Shown here one piece after another: positions 44,560 to 56,142 of a stretch of 64,000 nt of DNA; the stretch's first letter is position 1, and the number at the start of each line of letters is the position of its first letter. The stretch lies in the NCBI GenBank assembly GCA_922989275.2, contig OV277858.1, forward strand, positions 17,533,427-17,597,426. Direction: 5' to 3'. Below the pieces are notes generated by a model. The model was not told the DNA's origin. It saw nothing but the letters and a program-made list of their open reading frames with translations, and did not search any database. Source of the stretch: Gari tellinella (lineage: Eukaryota > Mollusca > Bivalvia > Cardiida > Psammobiidae). The position numbers and the translations under genes are program-made.

Positions 44560-45340
44560 CCAGTTTGACCACCATCATCACCAAGGGAAGATGGCGAGGC
44601 AGTTGCAAGATGTAAGGGTAATAAGAAGAGCTGTCATGAGTTAAGGCTAGATGTTGCAAAAGTTTATGGATCATTGGATGAGAAGAAGCTTCCAAGCAGA
44701 ATTTCAGAACACGATGAACTTAGTACATTGTAAATGACCATCTGGAAATGGAAATCGGTAACTTCAAGCATCGGATTCTTTGGACTGGAGAAAATTAGGA
44801 AGGAATAGTTGATATAAGAATAGATGTGGAAAAAGACGTAAGAAAGGGGCTATTCTACAAACTAAATATACTAGGTAATGCGTGAAGAAATAGTTAAATT
44901 ACACCCATGTAGCACTTGACAAAGGTGCAAAGAGACATGCAAAGGCATGAAGAAGAACTACACAGACTATCTGGCCACAGAAACTGAAGAAGCAGCTGCA
45001 AGTATATTGTAAAAACCACTAAGGCACGGACAGGATTATTCAATTCCTCAGATGCACAAGCTTGAAACCAACAGAGTGAAATCATCTCCAACGATGACCA
45101 AAATCTGAGGTGCTGGTAAGAGTATTTCGATAGTGTACTTAATAGTAAGTACCCTGCCACTTAGGCCGAACTTACACCAGCAGAAGTGCCACTGGACATC
45201 AGAATGAAATCAACAGTAGGAGATCAGGAGATTAGGCAACCACCAAGAAACTAAAGAGTGAAAAGGCATTTTGGATAGCACACCTACAGGCAGAGTTTCA
45301 TAGTTGCTGAAAGCGGGGGACATAAATTTGTAAATGATTA
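44560..45340 (+). pseudogene. Probable RTE-like LINE fragment
   Basis: Weak protein signal upstream of where RT would begin: KKNYTDYLATETEEAAAS (about 44949-45003) resembles the helical linker of RTE/craniate-type ORF2 proteins. It is followed in other frames by a WxEYFDSVLNSKYP-like block and AELTPAEVPLDIRMKSTV (45165-45220), where the family has the PPTIEEI region before the RT fingers. No catalytic motif is present and frames are badly broken. Confidence 0.45.
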
Positions 45341-45365
45341 TATGCTCCAGGTTTGTTAAGGATCC

Positions 45366-45645
45366 AGATTTGATTTGATTTGATTTTTTACGTCACTTTC
45401 AACAGTATTTCAGTCATATCGCGACGTCCAGCTAATTACAGGTGGAGGAAGACACCAGAAGTCATTTTTGCACTGTTTCAGGCATAAATTGGCATCTGGG
45501 TAGACCCACCGACCTTCCGCAAGCCAGCTGGAAGGCTTCCCCATATGAAAAATCCGAACGACCCTCCTGGGATTCGAACTCACAGCGGTGAGGAGCTGAG
45601 TAATGTAAGTCACAGTGACTATACCACTAGGCCACGGAGGCCCCT
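45366..45645 (-). mobile_element. tRNA-headed SINE with (AAATC)n tail
   Basis: On the minus strand it begins near 45644 with CCTCCGTGGCCTAGTGGTAT (A box region), has B box GTGAGTTCGAATCCCAGGAG, and a central body with GGGGAAGCCTTCCAGCTGGC, CTTGCGGAAGGTCGGTGGGT and CTTCCTCCACCTG. It ends in AAATC repeats (45366-45390). Head, conserved central body and short-repeat tail are the plan of conserved-domain SINEs in molluscs; which domain family this is would need a search. Transcription by Pol III and mobilisation by a partner LINE are expected for the class. Confidence 0.8.
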
Positions 45646-45774
45646 TTTTTAAGGTAAAGGATCCAGACAGGATACGTAGTTATAGGATATTTCTTGAAAA
45701 TAATTCAAGATGGTAGTAAACCATTCGGTTTCATATTATAAAGTCTACTCATCAAATATTCACAATGTGTAATG

Positions 45775-47130
45775 TTATCTATTTAAAGTCCGATTGTGTT
45801 TTCAGACCTTTTCTTGATGCCTGAAATACAATAACGGTTAATAATAATGTTTGAACATTCTTATGGGCCAAACTGATCTATGAAATGATGAAGACGGACC
45901 TAAATCTCCAAATTGGGCGATTTAAAATCATAAAAAGCGAAAATAGAACGTCTGTCATAAACATTACCACACGGCTTAGTATCACGTGATACAGTCGAAT
46001 TCAACTTCACTGGGGGCAACCGTATCTACCTCCGCCCGTCCATCCATCAGTCAGACTATCACACTTTTTTGTCCGCTCTCTAACTCAACAATTTTTTATT
46101 CGATCTTCCACAAACTTGCTGTAAATGTTTATTGATATCAAATCAAGGTTTAATTTGATTACTACAAAAATCGCATAAGGTATTTTTGAGTTATTGCCTA
46201 TTAATTAATAAAACATGACCGCTTCAGTCATGTTTGCACTCTAAAACAAACAACTTTTATCGGATATTCACCAAACATGCTGCAAATATGTATTCATAAA
46301 ATTTGTTAGGCCTAGTTTGATTATTACAAAGATTGCATGTGGCATATCTGAGTTTTTGCCCTTTATGTATTAAAAAATGACTGTTTTCAGCAAGTTTTGC
46401 TCTCTAACACAAATACATTTTATTAGATCTTCACAAAACTTGCTGAAAATGTTTATTGATATAAAATCAAGGTTCAGTTTCATAACTACTAAAATCGCAT
46501 AAGGTATATTAGAGTTTTTGCCTGTTTTTAAATGAAAAATGACGGTTTCAGTCACTTTTTGCGCTCTAACACATACAGTTTTTATCGGATATTCATTAAA
46601 CTTGCTGAAAATATTTAATTATATAAGATTGAGGTCTGGTTAGATGATTACAAAAATCGCATGTGGCATATCTGAGTTTTTGCCCACTATGTATTAAAAA
46701 TGACTGTTTCAGCATTTTTCGCTTTCTAACACATACAAATTTTATCAGATATTCACCAAACTTGTTGAAATGTTTACTAATATTAAATCTAGGTCCATCA
46801 TCTTAACTACCAAAATCGCACAAGGCATGTTGAAGTTATTGCCCTTGAATGACTAAAATTTTGCTATTTTAACCTTATTTTTGCCTGTAAAATGACCAGT
46901 TTTAATTCTATTTTCAGCCAAATATTTGGTCAATGGTTGCATGTGCTTCATCTTAGCCGTGTTGGTAATAAGTTAAGTAATAAATGACCACTCCATTTCG
47001 CCTTTACCTCTTTATTATTCTTGAAGGATTTTCATTCAACTGTATTCGATTTTTTTCCTTGACCTAGATTTAATACCAATACACGTTGGCAGCAAGTTTG
47101 GTGAAGATCACCAGAATACTATATGCATAA
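45775..47130 (+). repeat. Orientation-flipping tandem-repeat element, copy D2
   Basis: Head 45775-46050 (GTCCGATTGTGTTTTCAGAC ... AGTCAGACTATCACAC) matches 28700-28972 in reverse complement. Then come about five to six ~155-bp forward units with CTCTAACACAWACA, ATTCACCAAACTTGCTGAAA and CGCATGTGGCATATCTGAGTT (46060-46900). A reversed unit sits at 47060-47130 (AGCAAGTTTGGTGAAGATCA), so like D1 the array changes direction. Confidence 0.8.
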
Positions 47131-48454
47131 AACCCAACAACCTTTAGTTTACATTGTGGTTGTTCATGCGTTACGATGTAAAATTCAATAAATATTTCAG
47201 ACTAACAGAAAAGTAATTAGTCAAGTCAAAACTCAAATATTATCAAATTGTTCATAAAGTCCAAATACCTACCATTAATATACCACTCAAAGTTTGCTAA
47301 GCACCAAGAATAAAATTTCCATAGGTTCCCATGCATTAACCCTATAATATCGCAACACATAACTTCCAACGTTTCTGTCCGATTTCTTCTTATTCAGAGA
47401 TATTTGGCCAAAACTTTACTTTACAATTTCTAAAAACTGTAAAACTGTTCAGGTCCTTTAGGCGAAACCTGAGGAAATTATCAAAATGTAAGTTATACGC
47501 TGTAATGTTCTTAGAGGTGATATTTGTTAGTAAAACAATGTTTTATTTTTTAATGTTCAATTGTACCCATTTTTACATCTCTAAAAACATTAAAATGTAG
47601 AATTTAATGGATTTGAAAATCTGAGAGATTTCACATTTTCATAATTTATTCGGGTTTTGCCTAAAGGACTTGAATAAGTGTAAATCTTTTAGAGTCTGTA
47701 ATGATGTTATCCAACCCAGGCGACTAAGAGTTAAGGATTTATCAAACCCATAAGCGAAGTTTTCAAAGTATTTAACTTTTTTTCTTTCATGCTTTTTTTG
47801 AAAGAGCTGTTTATGATAAATGAACAAACAGAAAAAAGATCATATGTTGATGTGCATTATTTTGCATTACGGCAATTTGGAAAAGATGTGTCAAATTCAG
47901 ACTTTTCTCAAATGTTGTCAAATTTAAAGTATAAGCTTCAATAAAATGTATTTTAAATAACAACAAACATGGTAATTTTATTTTTCATTATGTATGTCAT
48001 GTCTTAGGAAGTATTTTGACATAAAAAAACTAAATCAAGACCAAATAGGCAATTAAAATTATGAAAATAAATTGATAGGTTAGAGTTGAAAATGTTGACT
48101 TATTGAAGAAAAAGGAGGTATCTCCCTTTACAAACTTAATCAAAAAATAACATATCGATGATATTTAGAGCTTTATAAATTTGACAGTTGGTGCTTGTTT
48201 TGTTTTAAATTAGTGTTTGTATGAAGAAATACTACTATACACGTATTGAAGCGGACTGTTTGAAAATTTTACACCTTTTAAAATGGCCGTAGAGCCAAAA
48301 GTTGTACACCAAAATGTACACTTTTTCTATTTTTTCACTCATCTTAAATAGCTCTTTAGTACGCATCTATCATAGAGTGTTTTCATATACTTAGAAAAAT
48401 TTCCAAAATTCATGAGTTTGATACACCCTTAACATGAAAATGACTTGGCTCATG
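47131..48454. other. Unassigned sequence with one short inverted repeat
   Basis: Only one structure: TTCAGGTCCTTTAGGCGAAA (47448-47467) and its imperfect complement near 47651-47680 (TTTTGCCTAAAGGACTTGAA), about 190 bp apart. Otherwise nothing recognisable. Confidence 0.45.
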
Positions 48455-49025
48455 ATCTCAGTGTGGTCCTTGGCTAGGTCTTCTTCGAGATGTTGGTGAA
48501 TTGTCCAGTGCCGACTGCCCTCCAATCGTCCGTCCGAGTGTTCCTGAGTCCTCTCAATGACTTTCCGAGTAGTCTGGCTCACTACTAGTGATTGTCCCAG
48601 TGTTGCAAAGCCCTCCCAGCTTCTTTCAGAGTGTGCTGTAGCCCTCATAGCGTCCTTCTGAGTGTTTCCGAGTCCTCCCATTGTATTTCCCAGTGCTCAA
48701 ACATCATTCCAGCGTCTTTCAGAGTGTCCCTAATGCCCTCCAACGTATTTCCGAGTATTTTCTAGGCCCTCCTATTGTGTTTCTGAGTGTTGTGCAGCCC
48801 TCCCAGCGTCGTTACGAGTGTTCCTGAGTCCTCCCAGCGTCTTTCATAGTGATCCCTCGCAATGTCTTTCCGAGTGTTATGCAGTCCTGCCATTCGAGTG
48901 TTCCTGAGTTCCTCCTGTGTGTTTCCGAATGGTATGGCGCCCTAACAGTGTCTTTCCGTGTGGTCCAAAGTCATCCCAGCGTCTTTTAGAGTGTTCCTGG
49001 TCCCTCCGAGCGATTTTCCGAGTGC
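48455..49025 (+). repeat. 31-bp satellite, array 1
   Basis: Diverged copies of CCCTCCCAGYGTCTTTCCGA followed by GTGTTCCTGAG-like sequence, repeating every 31 bp for roughly 18 units. Same unit and orientation as 51745-53105. It runs directly into repeat E at the right. Confidence 0.85.
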
Positions 49026-49027
49026 TT

Positions 49028-49220
49028 CAAATAAATAAATACGAAAGACTCAAGCACGAAACGCAACACAAACAATACACCCACACCTCAAGCAGAACAC
49101 ACTCAAAGTAATACCATAACAAACATACACACATACACACACGCGCAATACCATTCCTTCATCTACACACTAAATGGAAAATAACACTCAAGACAAACAT
49201 AAAGCAAAGTTAACATAGGA
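49028..49220 (+). repeat. Repeat E, copy 2
   Basis: Counterpart of 30472-30660: AATAAATACGAAAGACTCAA, CTCAAGCAGAACACACT, a CACA-rich stretch near 49125 and TTCATCTACACACTAAATGG. It starts within 3 bp of the end of a satellite array here, and at the edge of a MITE in copy 1. Confidence 0.75.
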
Positions 49221-49404
49221 GCCCGCATTGGTACAGTCAGTAGCAATCAATAAGGGGCTCCCAACTTCATTCTTGTCTCCTAGATTCACCTATAAAGACG
49301 AACAGTGTACAAAAAATATAAGCCCTGTTCCACAACCTTAAAATCAAAAAGACCGGTAACACAGTAAATAAATACATGCAAACATCTAACAAAAGTTATA
49401 TGTA

Positions 49405-49931
49405 TAGGTTAGACCATGGTTGCAAGCGAATAAACGATACAGTTCGAGGGGGCGTAGCCCCCGAGAACTGGGTCGTTTATTCGCGCGCAACCATGGTCTA
49501 ACTTATTTAGCACTGGCTTGGGCTCGAGGAAAACAAGAAAACCCTTCGTTTCTGATTTCTGTTTTAGACGAAAGTCATTTTGTTTGTAATATTTTACTAA
49601 AATTGAAAGGTTATTTCAAATGATAAGTTTGAGACATTAAGCATGCTTTAACACCAACATAAATAATGCTTATTGAAGCTCTATATGTAAGCACACTTCA
49701 TAAGTATTTGTCCTTAAAGTCTAGGTCTCATTGTACATAATATAACGTCATGAAGCGTGTGCAGTTCACCTCTGACCTCAGCTGTTTTTAGAATTGTGAC
49801 GTCAAATTGCCTTGAGATGACGCAAGCGAGGAATAAGTGAACAGTTTGTTAGTTATGTCATTGTTTGTTGAAATAAACGATATATTCACAGGTTTTTGAG
49901 GCATCTGATTGGCCGAGAGCTCCAAGCCATG
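49405..49931 (+). repeat. Repeat family B, copy 3, with hairpin head
   Basis: Hairpin 49405-49505 and body as in copy 2, with only scattered differences (for example GATATAG versus GATACAG in the hairpin stem). Ends at GCCGAGAGCTCCAAGCCATG, the same point as copy 2. Length 527 bp versus 528 bp. Confidence 0.85.
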
Positions 49932-50284
49932 AAGAGTATTAGTAACACGGGAAGGAATAAAACATTCAAGCTCGTGTTAAAAATAACCCACTATGTCAAC
50001 AGAAAATTTGTACTCAAGCGACTAGTCCGTAGTCACGAGTAACTGTAAGACAATAATGTGTTCAGGGTACGACAGAGAGGGAGAGAGAAAAAACAATGCA
50101 CGAAAATCCTACTTAACTCTCCCGGTTAAGGACGGCTTTAGAGATAAACCATCATGTAGTGCTAATCCCTGTCTTTCGTCGCACAACCAAAGAGGAAAGC
50201 ATAGTTATCAATTGTAGATTAATCGATAACCAAACTTGAAGAGTGCAGCAATATAGTTAATCTTTTTTGAGGAAAATCTAATAC

Positions 50285-51600
50285 GTTTCACAAACAGGTT
50301 TTGAAAATGCATATGTCCAAGAATCTTACGAAGTCTGTAAATTACATCACCATAAAACTCCGGATGTGAAATACGTTGCCGCAGAAAATACTTTAAGTTA
50401 CATTTATACTTGTCAATGAGAAGAAGATTTCAATAAAAGAATTAAGAAAATGTTTTACGGAGTTTATGAAATATGTATTCCTGTTTAAGAAGATATTCAG
50501 TAATTGTTTTATTACGAATGTGGAAGTCCTCAACAGAGGTACAGGCCTTAGCAACACGAATAAGTTGTGAAATTTAAACCCCGTAAGATGTAGAACGGGG
50601 AACAACGCCATCTAGATAAGGATAATTTACAATACTAAAATCAAACTCATCTCGTTTATCGTAAATCTTAGAAGAAACAATTCCGTTATTTTTTAAAAGA
50701 TCCAAATCTGAAGATGATGCCGACAAATTTGACTCGTTTGTTTTATTAAGGCGCATTTATTTTTGGTCAATAAAAGGAAACAACGTAATAAGAAATGGGT
50801 TGTCTATATTAGAAATATCATCTAGATAGCGCGATGAATTGTTAAAGAGGCTCGCAACCGGATTTAGCATTAAAAATAGTAATTTGTAAATATATGTCAA
50901 ATGCTTATATAAATTGGTAAGATTTAGTTTAGGATAATAAATTCTGTTAAAAAATGCATTTAAAAAAAAAAGAAGAAGTAGCTCTGATGGGATTCGAACA
51001 CCTGACCCTCAATGCGGAGACAAACATGAGAAATGAGGAAGCGCCTTTACTACCTAGGCTACCATCGATCTCTATATATATGGTAGCGAATTAACGTACT
51101 TCAATGGTAGCGATCGATAATACTTTATTCGGCCCGGGTTTATGTCTGAGCCCGTGTAGAGAAGCAACAACAACAAATATACAGTCAGCTGACGCTATGG
51201 AAAAACGATGGAAAATATCTAAAAAACTAAGATTCGGTGACGATTCTTGAAACTTTTTTGGGACTGATAATATTTTTTTAATGTCAGAAGCCAAATAATG
51301 CCACAAATTTGCTTTTATTTGAGTATTTTATTTTATTTTGATAAGTACACTATCCGGTTGCGAGTCCCTTTAAAGGCTTCGATCATATCTGCCTGTGCAT
51401 CAGGTTTTAGACTTAGCATAAAGTCCCTCTCACAACAGTGCAAAAATAGGTCTGCGACAAGGGGCGGCGCAGTTTGTTCCAATAGGGATACCACTCACTT
51501 GGCGGTATATGGTACTCCCAAAACGTACATAAAAAGTATCCATAAGAAATGATAGTGCTTTACAGACATCGGCGCAAGTCCACATAGTGTAATTCTTAAC
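50285..51600 (-). pseudogene. Penelope-like reverse transcriptase relic, interrupted
   Basis: Minus-strand fragments match a retroelement RT common in marine invertebrates that I take to be Penelope-like. From 51590 downward: ALSFLMDTFYVRFGSTIYRQ, then GIPIGTN (about 51480-51505), and after a frame change ERDFMLSLKPDAQADMIEAF (51372-51432). After a 523-bp insertion (50847-51369) it resumes with NNSSRYLDDISNIDNPF (about 50795-50845), where YLDD carries the catalytic Asp pair, then SKIYDKRDEFDFSIVNYPYL, GVVPRSTSYGV (stop at 50577-50579), ISQLIR, and finally, frame-shifted, HPEFYGDVIYRLRKI (about 50310-50370). No GIY-YIG endonuclease is visible. The clade is inferred from memory. Confidence 0.8.
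50847..51369 (-). mobile_element. 523-bp insertion with inverted ends and tRNA-like core
   Basis: Ends GAGGCTCGCAACCGG (left) and CCGGTTGCGAGTCCC (right) are inverted, and TTAAA flanks both sides (50842-50846 and 51370-51374). Inside, on the minus strand, is a tRNA-like domain with GGTAGCCTAGGTAGTAAAGG and B box GGTGTTCGAATCCCATC (about 50990-51070). A relative is at 36486-36880. Inverted termini combined with a tRNA-like core is unusual; it may be a MITE that captured a SINE. Confidence 0.8.
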
Positions 51601-51744
51601 CGTGTCATTTGTAAAAAAAATGCACGATCAGTATTACACACAATAAATAGTTTCCTTTATCTGGCAAAAGTATTTTCAATAAGTTGCATAAGTTTAGTTT
51701 TTATTAAATTATGTCTTAAGGTAGTATATAGTATTGAAAAGTCA

Positions 51745-53105
51745 TACAAAGCCCTCCCAGCTTTTTCAGATTCTTTCGAATCTCTTCCAGCGTCTTTCCG
51801 AGTGTTTCTGACCCCCCAATATCATTCAGAGTGTTTTGCAGCCATCCAGGCGTCAATCCGAGTGTTCCTGAGTCCTCCTAATATCTCTCCCAGTGGTGTG
51901 GTTCCCTCCCATTGTCTTTCCAAGTACTCGAAAAATCACCCCAGCGTCTTTCAGAGTCTCCCTGAGGCATCCCAGAGTATTTCCGAGTGTTTCTGATCCC
52001 TCCCAGTGTGTTTCCGAGTGTTCTGCAGCCCTACCAGCGTTCATCCGAGTATCCTGCGTTCTCGCAGTGTCTTTCCGATATTTTTGCAGCCCTCCTAGCG
52101 TCGTTCACTGTTCCTGAATCGTCCCAGTGTCTTTCATAGTGTTCCTGAGCCCTCCCAGTGTCTTTCCGAGTTTTTTGCAGCCCTCCCAGCGTTCAACCGA
52201 GTGTTCCTTAGTCCTCCAAATGTCTTTCCGAGTGATCGTGCTCCCTTTCAGAGTCTCACAAAGTGCTCCAAAGCACTCCAGCATCTATATGAGTGTTTCT
52301 GAGCCCTCCTAGTGTTTTTCCGAGAGTTCCTGAACCCACCCAGTCTGTTTCATAGTGTTCTGATCCATCCCTGTGTCAATATGAGTGTGCTGCTGCCCTC
52401 CGATTGCCCTTCCGAGTGTTCCTGAGTCATCCCTGTGTCTTTTCAAGTGGTCTGACACCCGCCTAGTGTATTTCCTAGTGTTCCAAAGCCCTCACATCAT
52501 CTTTCAGAGTGTTACTGAGCCCTTCCAGAGTATTTCCAAGTGTTCCTGATCCCTCCCAGTGCTTTTCCGAGTGTCCTGCAGCATGCACAGCTTCCTTTCA
52601 AATGTTCCTGAACCCTCTTTGTGCATGTATTAGTGGTATGGAGCCTTGCCATTGTATCCCGAGTGCTCAAAATCCCTCTCAGTGTCTTTCCGAAAGTTCC
52701 CTAGCCCTCACAGTGACTTTCCGTGTGTTATTAATCCCTCTCAGTGTCATTCCGAGTTATTATGGGCCCTCCAGGTGTCTTTCCGAGTGTTCTGCAGCAT
52801 TCCTCTCGTCCTTCCGAGTGATCTCGAGTCCTCTCAGCGTCTTTCCATGTGGTCTTGTTTCCTCCCATTGTCTCTCCGATTGTTCCACAGTCCTCCCAGC
52901 GTCTTTCAGAGTGTTCCTGAGCCCCCTGCGTCTTTCCGAGTGTTTATGATCCCTTCCAATGTCATTCCGAGTGTATATTGGCCCTCCAGTGTCTTTCCGA
53001 GTGTTATGCAGCCCACCCCGCGTCCTTTCAAGTGTAGCTGGGCCCCCCTAGTGTCTTTCAGAGTGGTATGGCTCCCTCCCATTGTCTCTCCGAGTGCTCC
53101 AACGT
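51745..53105 (+). repeat. 31-bp satellite, array 2
   Basis: About 44 diverged tandem units of the same 31-bp monomer as array 1. Because 31 is not a multiple of 3, each successive unit is read in the next frame, and the monomer has few stops, so all plus frames stay open for long stretches (for example 52509-52949 and 52646-53257). These frames encode repeated SVFPSVPEPSQC-like peptide and are not evidence of a gene. Confidence 0.88.
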
Positions 53106-54540
53106 TTGATACAGACACCCCGCGAATGACAATTTGTGTGCGTAAAAATATTTATTTAAACATAAATATGTATGCATATATAATCAAACTTGGTAAATTA
53201 TTGGGTTCTGCAGCCATCCAGTATTATTTGGTCCACATATTTCCACTGGTCACATAGTGTTATCCACCATATGTCCGTGTGTTGGGCCCCTCACATATGC
53301 TACATAATTATGGTTTTATTTCACATGATTCTCAACATAGTGACTATACCGTATATGCAGCATTCAATTTTCACCAACTGTTGGACACACATGAAGACCC
53401 AACAGTCAGGTATATATTTTCATGGAGTGTGTGGGTTGTATAGACCAAACAAGTGAGGTTCAAGGTAGACGGGAAGCAGGAATTTGTTTAAATACAGTTT
53501 TAAATGAAATTAATATGCAACACATGGGTATATGATTTGTTTGGTCTAGACCCTCTAGTCGACTTGAAGGACCCAATTAACCACGTTGGACCAAACAGTA
53601 CGAACCCAGTATGCATTGGCGACCCAAGTGTTTACCGAGTATAACGTATATATGAGCCGTTCCATGACAAAACCTGTATTAGCTATATCGCGTACACAAT
53701 GACGTAACGATCGATTAAAGTTGACGTCATGTATTTAGAAACCTTTTCCCACCGTCAACCAGGAAGTATGTGTGTTTACAAATAATTGGATCTCTAACTT
53801 TAGCTTGTACAATGACAAGTGGATAGTGATTTTGAGGTAAGAAATCGTATTGCTACAATCACTTGATAACGATTTTACGGAATAAATCCGAATGTTTTTA
53901 AAGAGATATTTAACCAGCCACGTGTTATGTTTATGTATGCCGCCATATTCGTTTAAAAACACATCGGAGCAATGTTTATCAACCTCAACGGAATGTAATT
54001 GGTATAAACCTTTAAAAAAGGTTAACTTCTTATTCTAGATTATCATATCTTTAGATTCATATACGTTGACGATTTATAGACCTATAGAAATGAATGTTGA
54101 TTTGTAGCCATTAATTTGTATAATTTGCTGCATATGCAAATAAATGACTTTGACCAGGTTAGTCATCATATGGATCTAGATCATTCTTAAAATGTTATCA
54201 TTTTTTAACTAAAATATTTGCAGGCACTTAGGAAGGAAAACGCGCCTTGGGGCACACTTATCATTCAGTGGCGGATCCACTCATTGTTTTGTCTTTTGAA
54301 ATAGCCTACTGACTTTCTTTTTTTTTCGTTTTCTTTTCGGGGGATGTCTTGGTTGTCCGCTTAAATTTGTGAGAGAAACAAACAACGTCGGAAATGCGTA
54401 TTGTAGCGTATATCTAGTACTAATAAACAAAACTTAATATATTATTGGCAAAATTATTGTGAAACCCCCTCCACTCCCCCAAATGCCCCAACCCCTACGG
54501 ACCTGATATGGGCTGATATGTGTCTGTTTAGATTTAGGGT
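53106..54540. other. Unassigned sequence
   Basis: No recognised gene or repeat. Short open frames only. Confidence 0.4.
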
Positions 54541-55345
54541 GTGTGTGAATATGTATTTCAAATTCTATGTATATCTAGATCTAGATCTATAATAGAATCT
54601 AAAGCCGAAATCTGGATATCAGTGATATGTAGATCTATTACGCAGAAATTTAGATTTGAAAATTCAAGCAGACTATACGTAGATCTAGATCTAAACATGA
54701 AACTTGATGCTGTAATCGAGGTAATGGAGCAGTCGGTTTAACGTTGACTTCACTTTGAGACTAGGGTTCCTTGTTCGAATCTCATCAGTTACACATTTTT
54801 ATGATACCATTCTAACATTGCGATATAAATCTAATAGGAACATAATATTGTTTCATTATTTCTATTTTATCCACTCATGATAATTCATGTAGATCTGTAG
54901 GGATTTAGATAAATCTATAATTCAAACAAATGTGTTCATGTTTGCAAATTGTGTAAACTAGACCAAATTTTTTGTCGAATTTCTCTAGGCAATTGGGACC
55001 TAGCTACGAAAATTTTGTATAGAAATCTAGATCTAGATCTATTGGGACTATGGAAATGAGGATTGATGGCAAACAAAAGCAGCTGAATTTTCTCATTGAT
55101 AAAAATTAAGACCATCAGTATTAATTGTCCTGATGCATGGTCTAAATGCTGTCATTTCTATTAAAGACGAGCGGTTCATGAATCTCTATACATACCGACA
55201 ATTGCCAGACTCTATTAGTCTAAATATCACATAGATTTAGATCAAACTTTGTTCTCCAGACCAACATTTTACAAGTTTGCACCTGATATTCTCAATGTTC
55301 TCTATAGAAATAAAATGAACTCAACAGCTTGCATATAGATCTCGA
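54541..55345. repeat. Region enriched in TAGATCT motifs
   Basis: Clusters such as TCTAGATCTAGATCT occur near 54575, 54680, 55027 and 55340, with many single AGATCT/TTAGAT words between. It looks like a decayed ATCTAG-type simple repeat. A lone B-box-like GTTCGAATCTC at 54774 is not enough for a SINE call. Confidence 0.5.
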
Positions 55346-55941
55346 TCTAGTTGCATACATTTTTTTCTAATAGTGCCAAAACCGCTGAGTTGGTGCAGAA
55401 CTCTCTATAATAAATTTGGTTTGGTATCAATTTACTCATGCCTAATTGTACATTCAATTTTGTAAACAGGCACGTTGTAATATCATAATCATATGTCATA
55501 AATACGGATGACGAAAAGTCGCTGCTAAATGACGGCTACAATTATAGTCTGTTTCACTATTTGATCTCATCATCACTACTCTGCATAGAGTATTATAATC
55601 GCGATATGGAATATTTATGAATGCTTCTATTTGACGACTATTATGAATGCAATTGTTCAAACAATGCAGAATTAAGCCACCAATTGCATCTCACAGGTGG
55701 AATGTAATCCAGGTCTTGTGAAAAAAGACCACTGCTTAATTATTTAATATGTATGCGCATGCGTGGAATGGGTGAAATTGATGTGACCAGGTTTAAATTT
55801 GTCATTCTGCCATTATTTGTCCCATTTCGTTTATATTTGCTACATTCCAGCTTTTAATTTCTATTGCGGTTTTATTATGTCCTTTTGGATGATTACGCCT
55901 GAGTGACGTCATTGAAGAGTAGCTCTTGCATTATAGGCAGT
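55346..55941. other. Unassigned sequence
   Basis: No recognised feature, apart from a minus-strand AATAAA at about 55873-55878 and a TGACGTCA word near 55905, both downstream of the small open frame at 55942-56142. Confidence 0.4.
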
Positions 55942-56142
55942 TCATTGGTCGTTCTCACTGGGTAAAGATCTCTGCTTTACCCGTGACTTGTTTAACTTGT
56001 TTAGAAGGTTTGAAGAAGATTGTCGTTCATATTGGGGAGTGTCAGCTATTTCTACAATTGGTAATGTATAGGAAATGTTGTTGATATAGTTCTGCAACGT
56101 GGCATGAATTGTTCCGTTTAAATTAAATATCATTTGAGGCAT
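55942..56142 (-). CDS. Small unrecognised open frame, 66 codons
   Basis: Opens at an ATG with favourable context (AAAATGCC) and reads MPQMIFNLNGTIHATLQNYI ... to a stop at 55942. Composition is balanced, unlike the low-complexity frames nearby, and an AATAAA lies about 65 bp past the stop. No family recognised. It could be a first exon, a short gene or chance; at this length chance is a serious alternative. Confidence 0.2.
   Translation of the reverse strand: MPQMIFNLNGTIHATLQNYINNISYTLPIVEIADTPQYERQSSSNLLNKLNKSRVKQRSLPSENDQ

Noticed and set aside
48391..48681. 96-codon minus-strand open frame
   Set aside because: Antisense reading of satellite array 1, with a repeated peptide pattern.
52509..53257. 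Open frames of 146 and 203 codons encoding Ser/Pro-rich protein
   Set aside because: They lie in the 31-bp satellite; all plus frames are open because the monomer lacks stops and rotates frame every unit.
54700..54790. tRNA-derived SINE on the plus strand
   Set aside because: Only a weak B-box-like GTTCGAATCTC; no convincing A box, tail or second copy.
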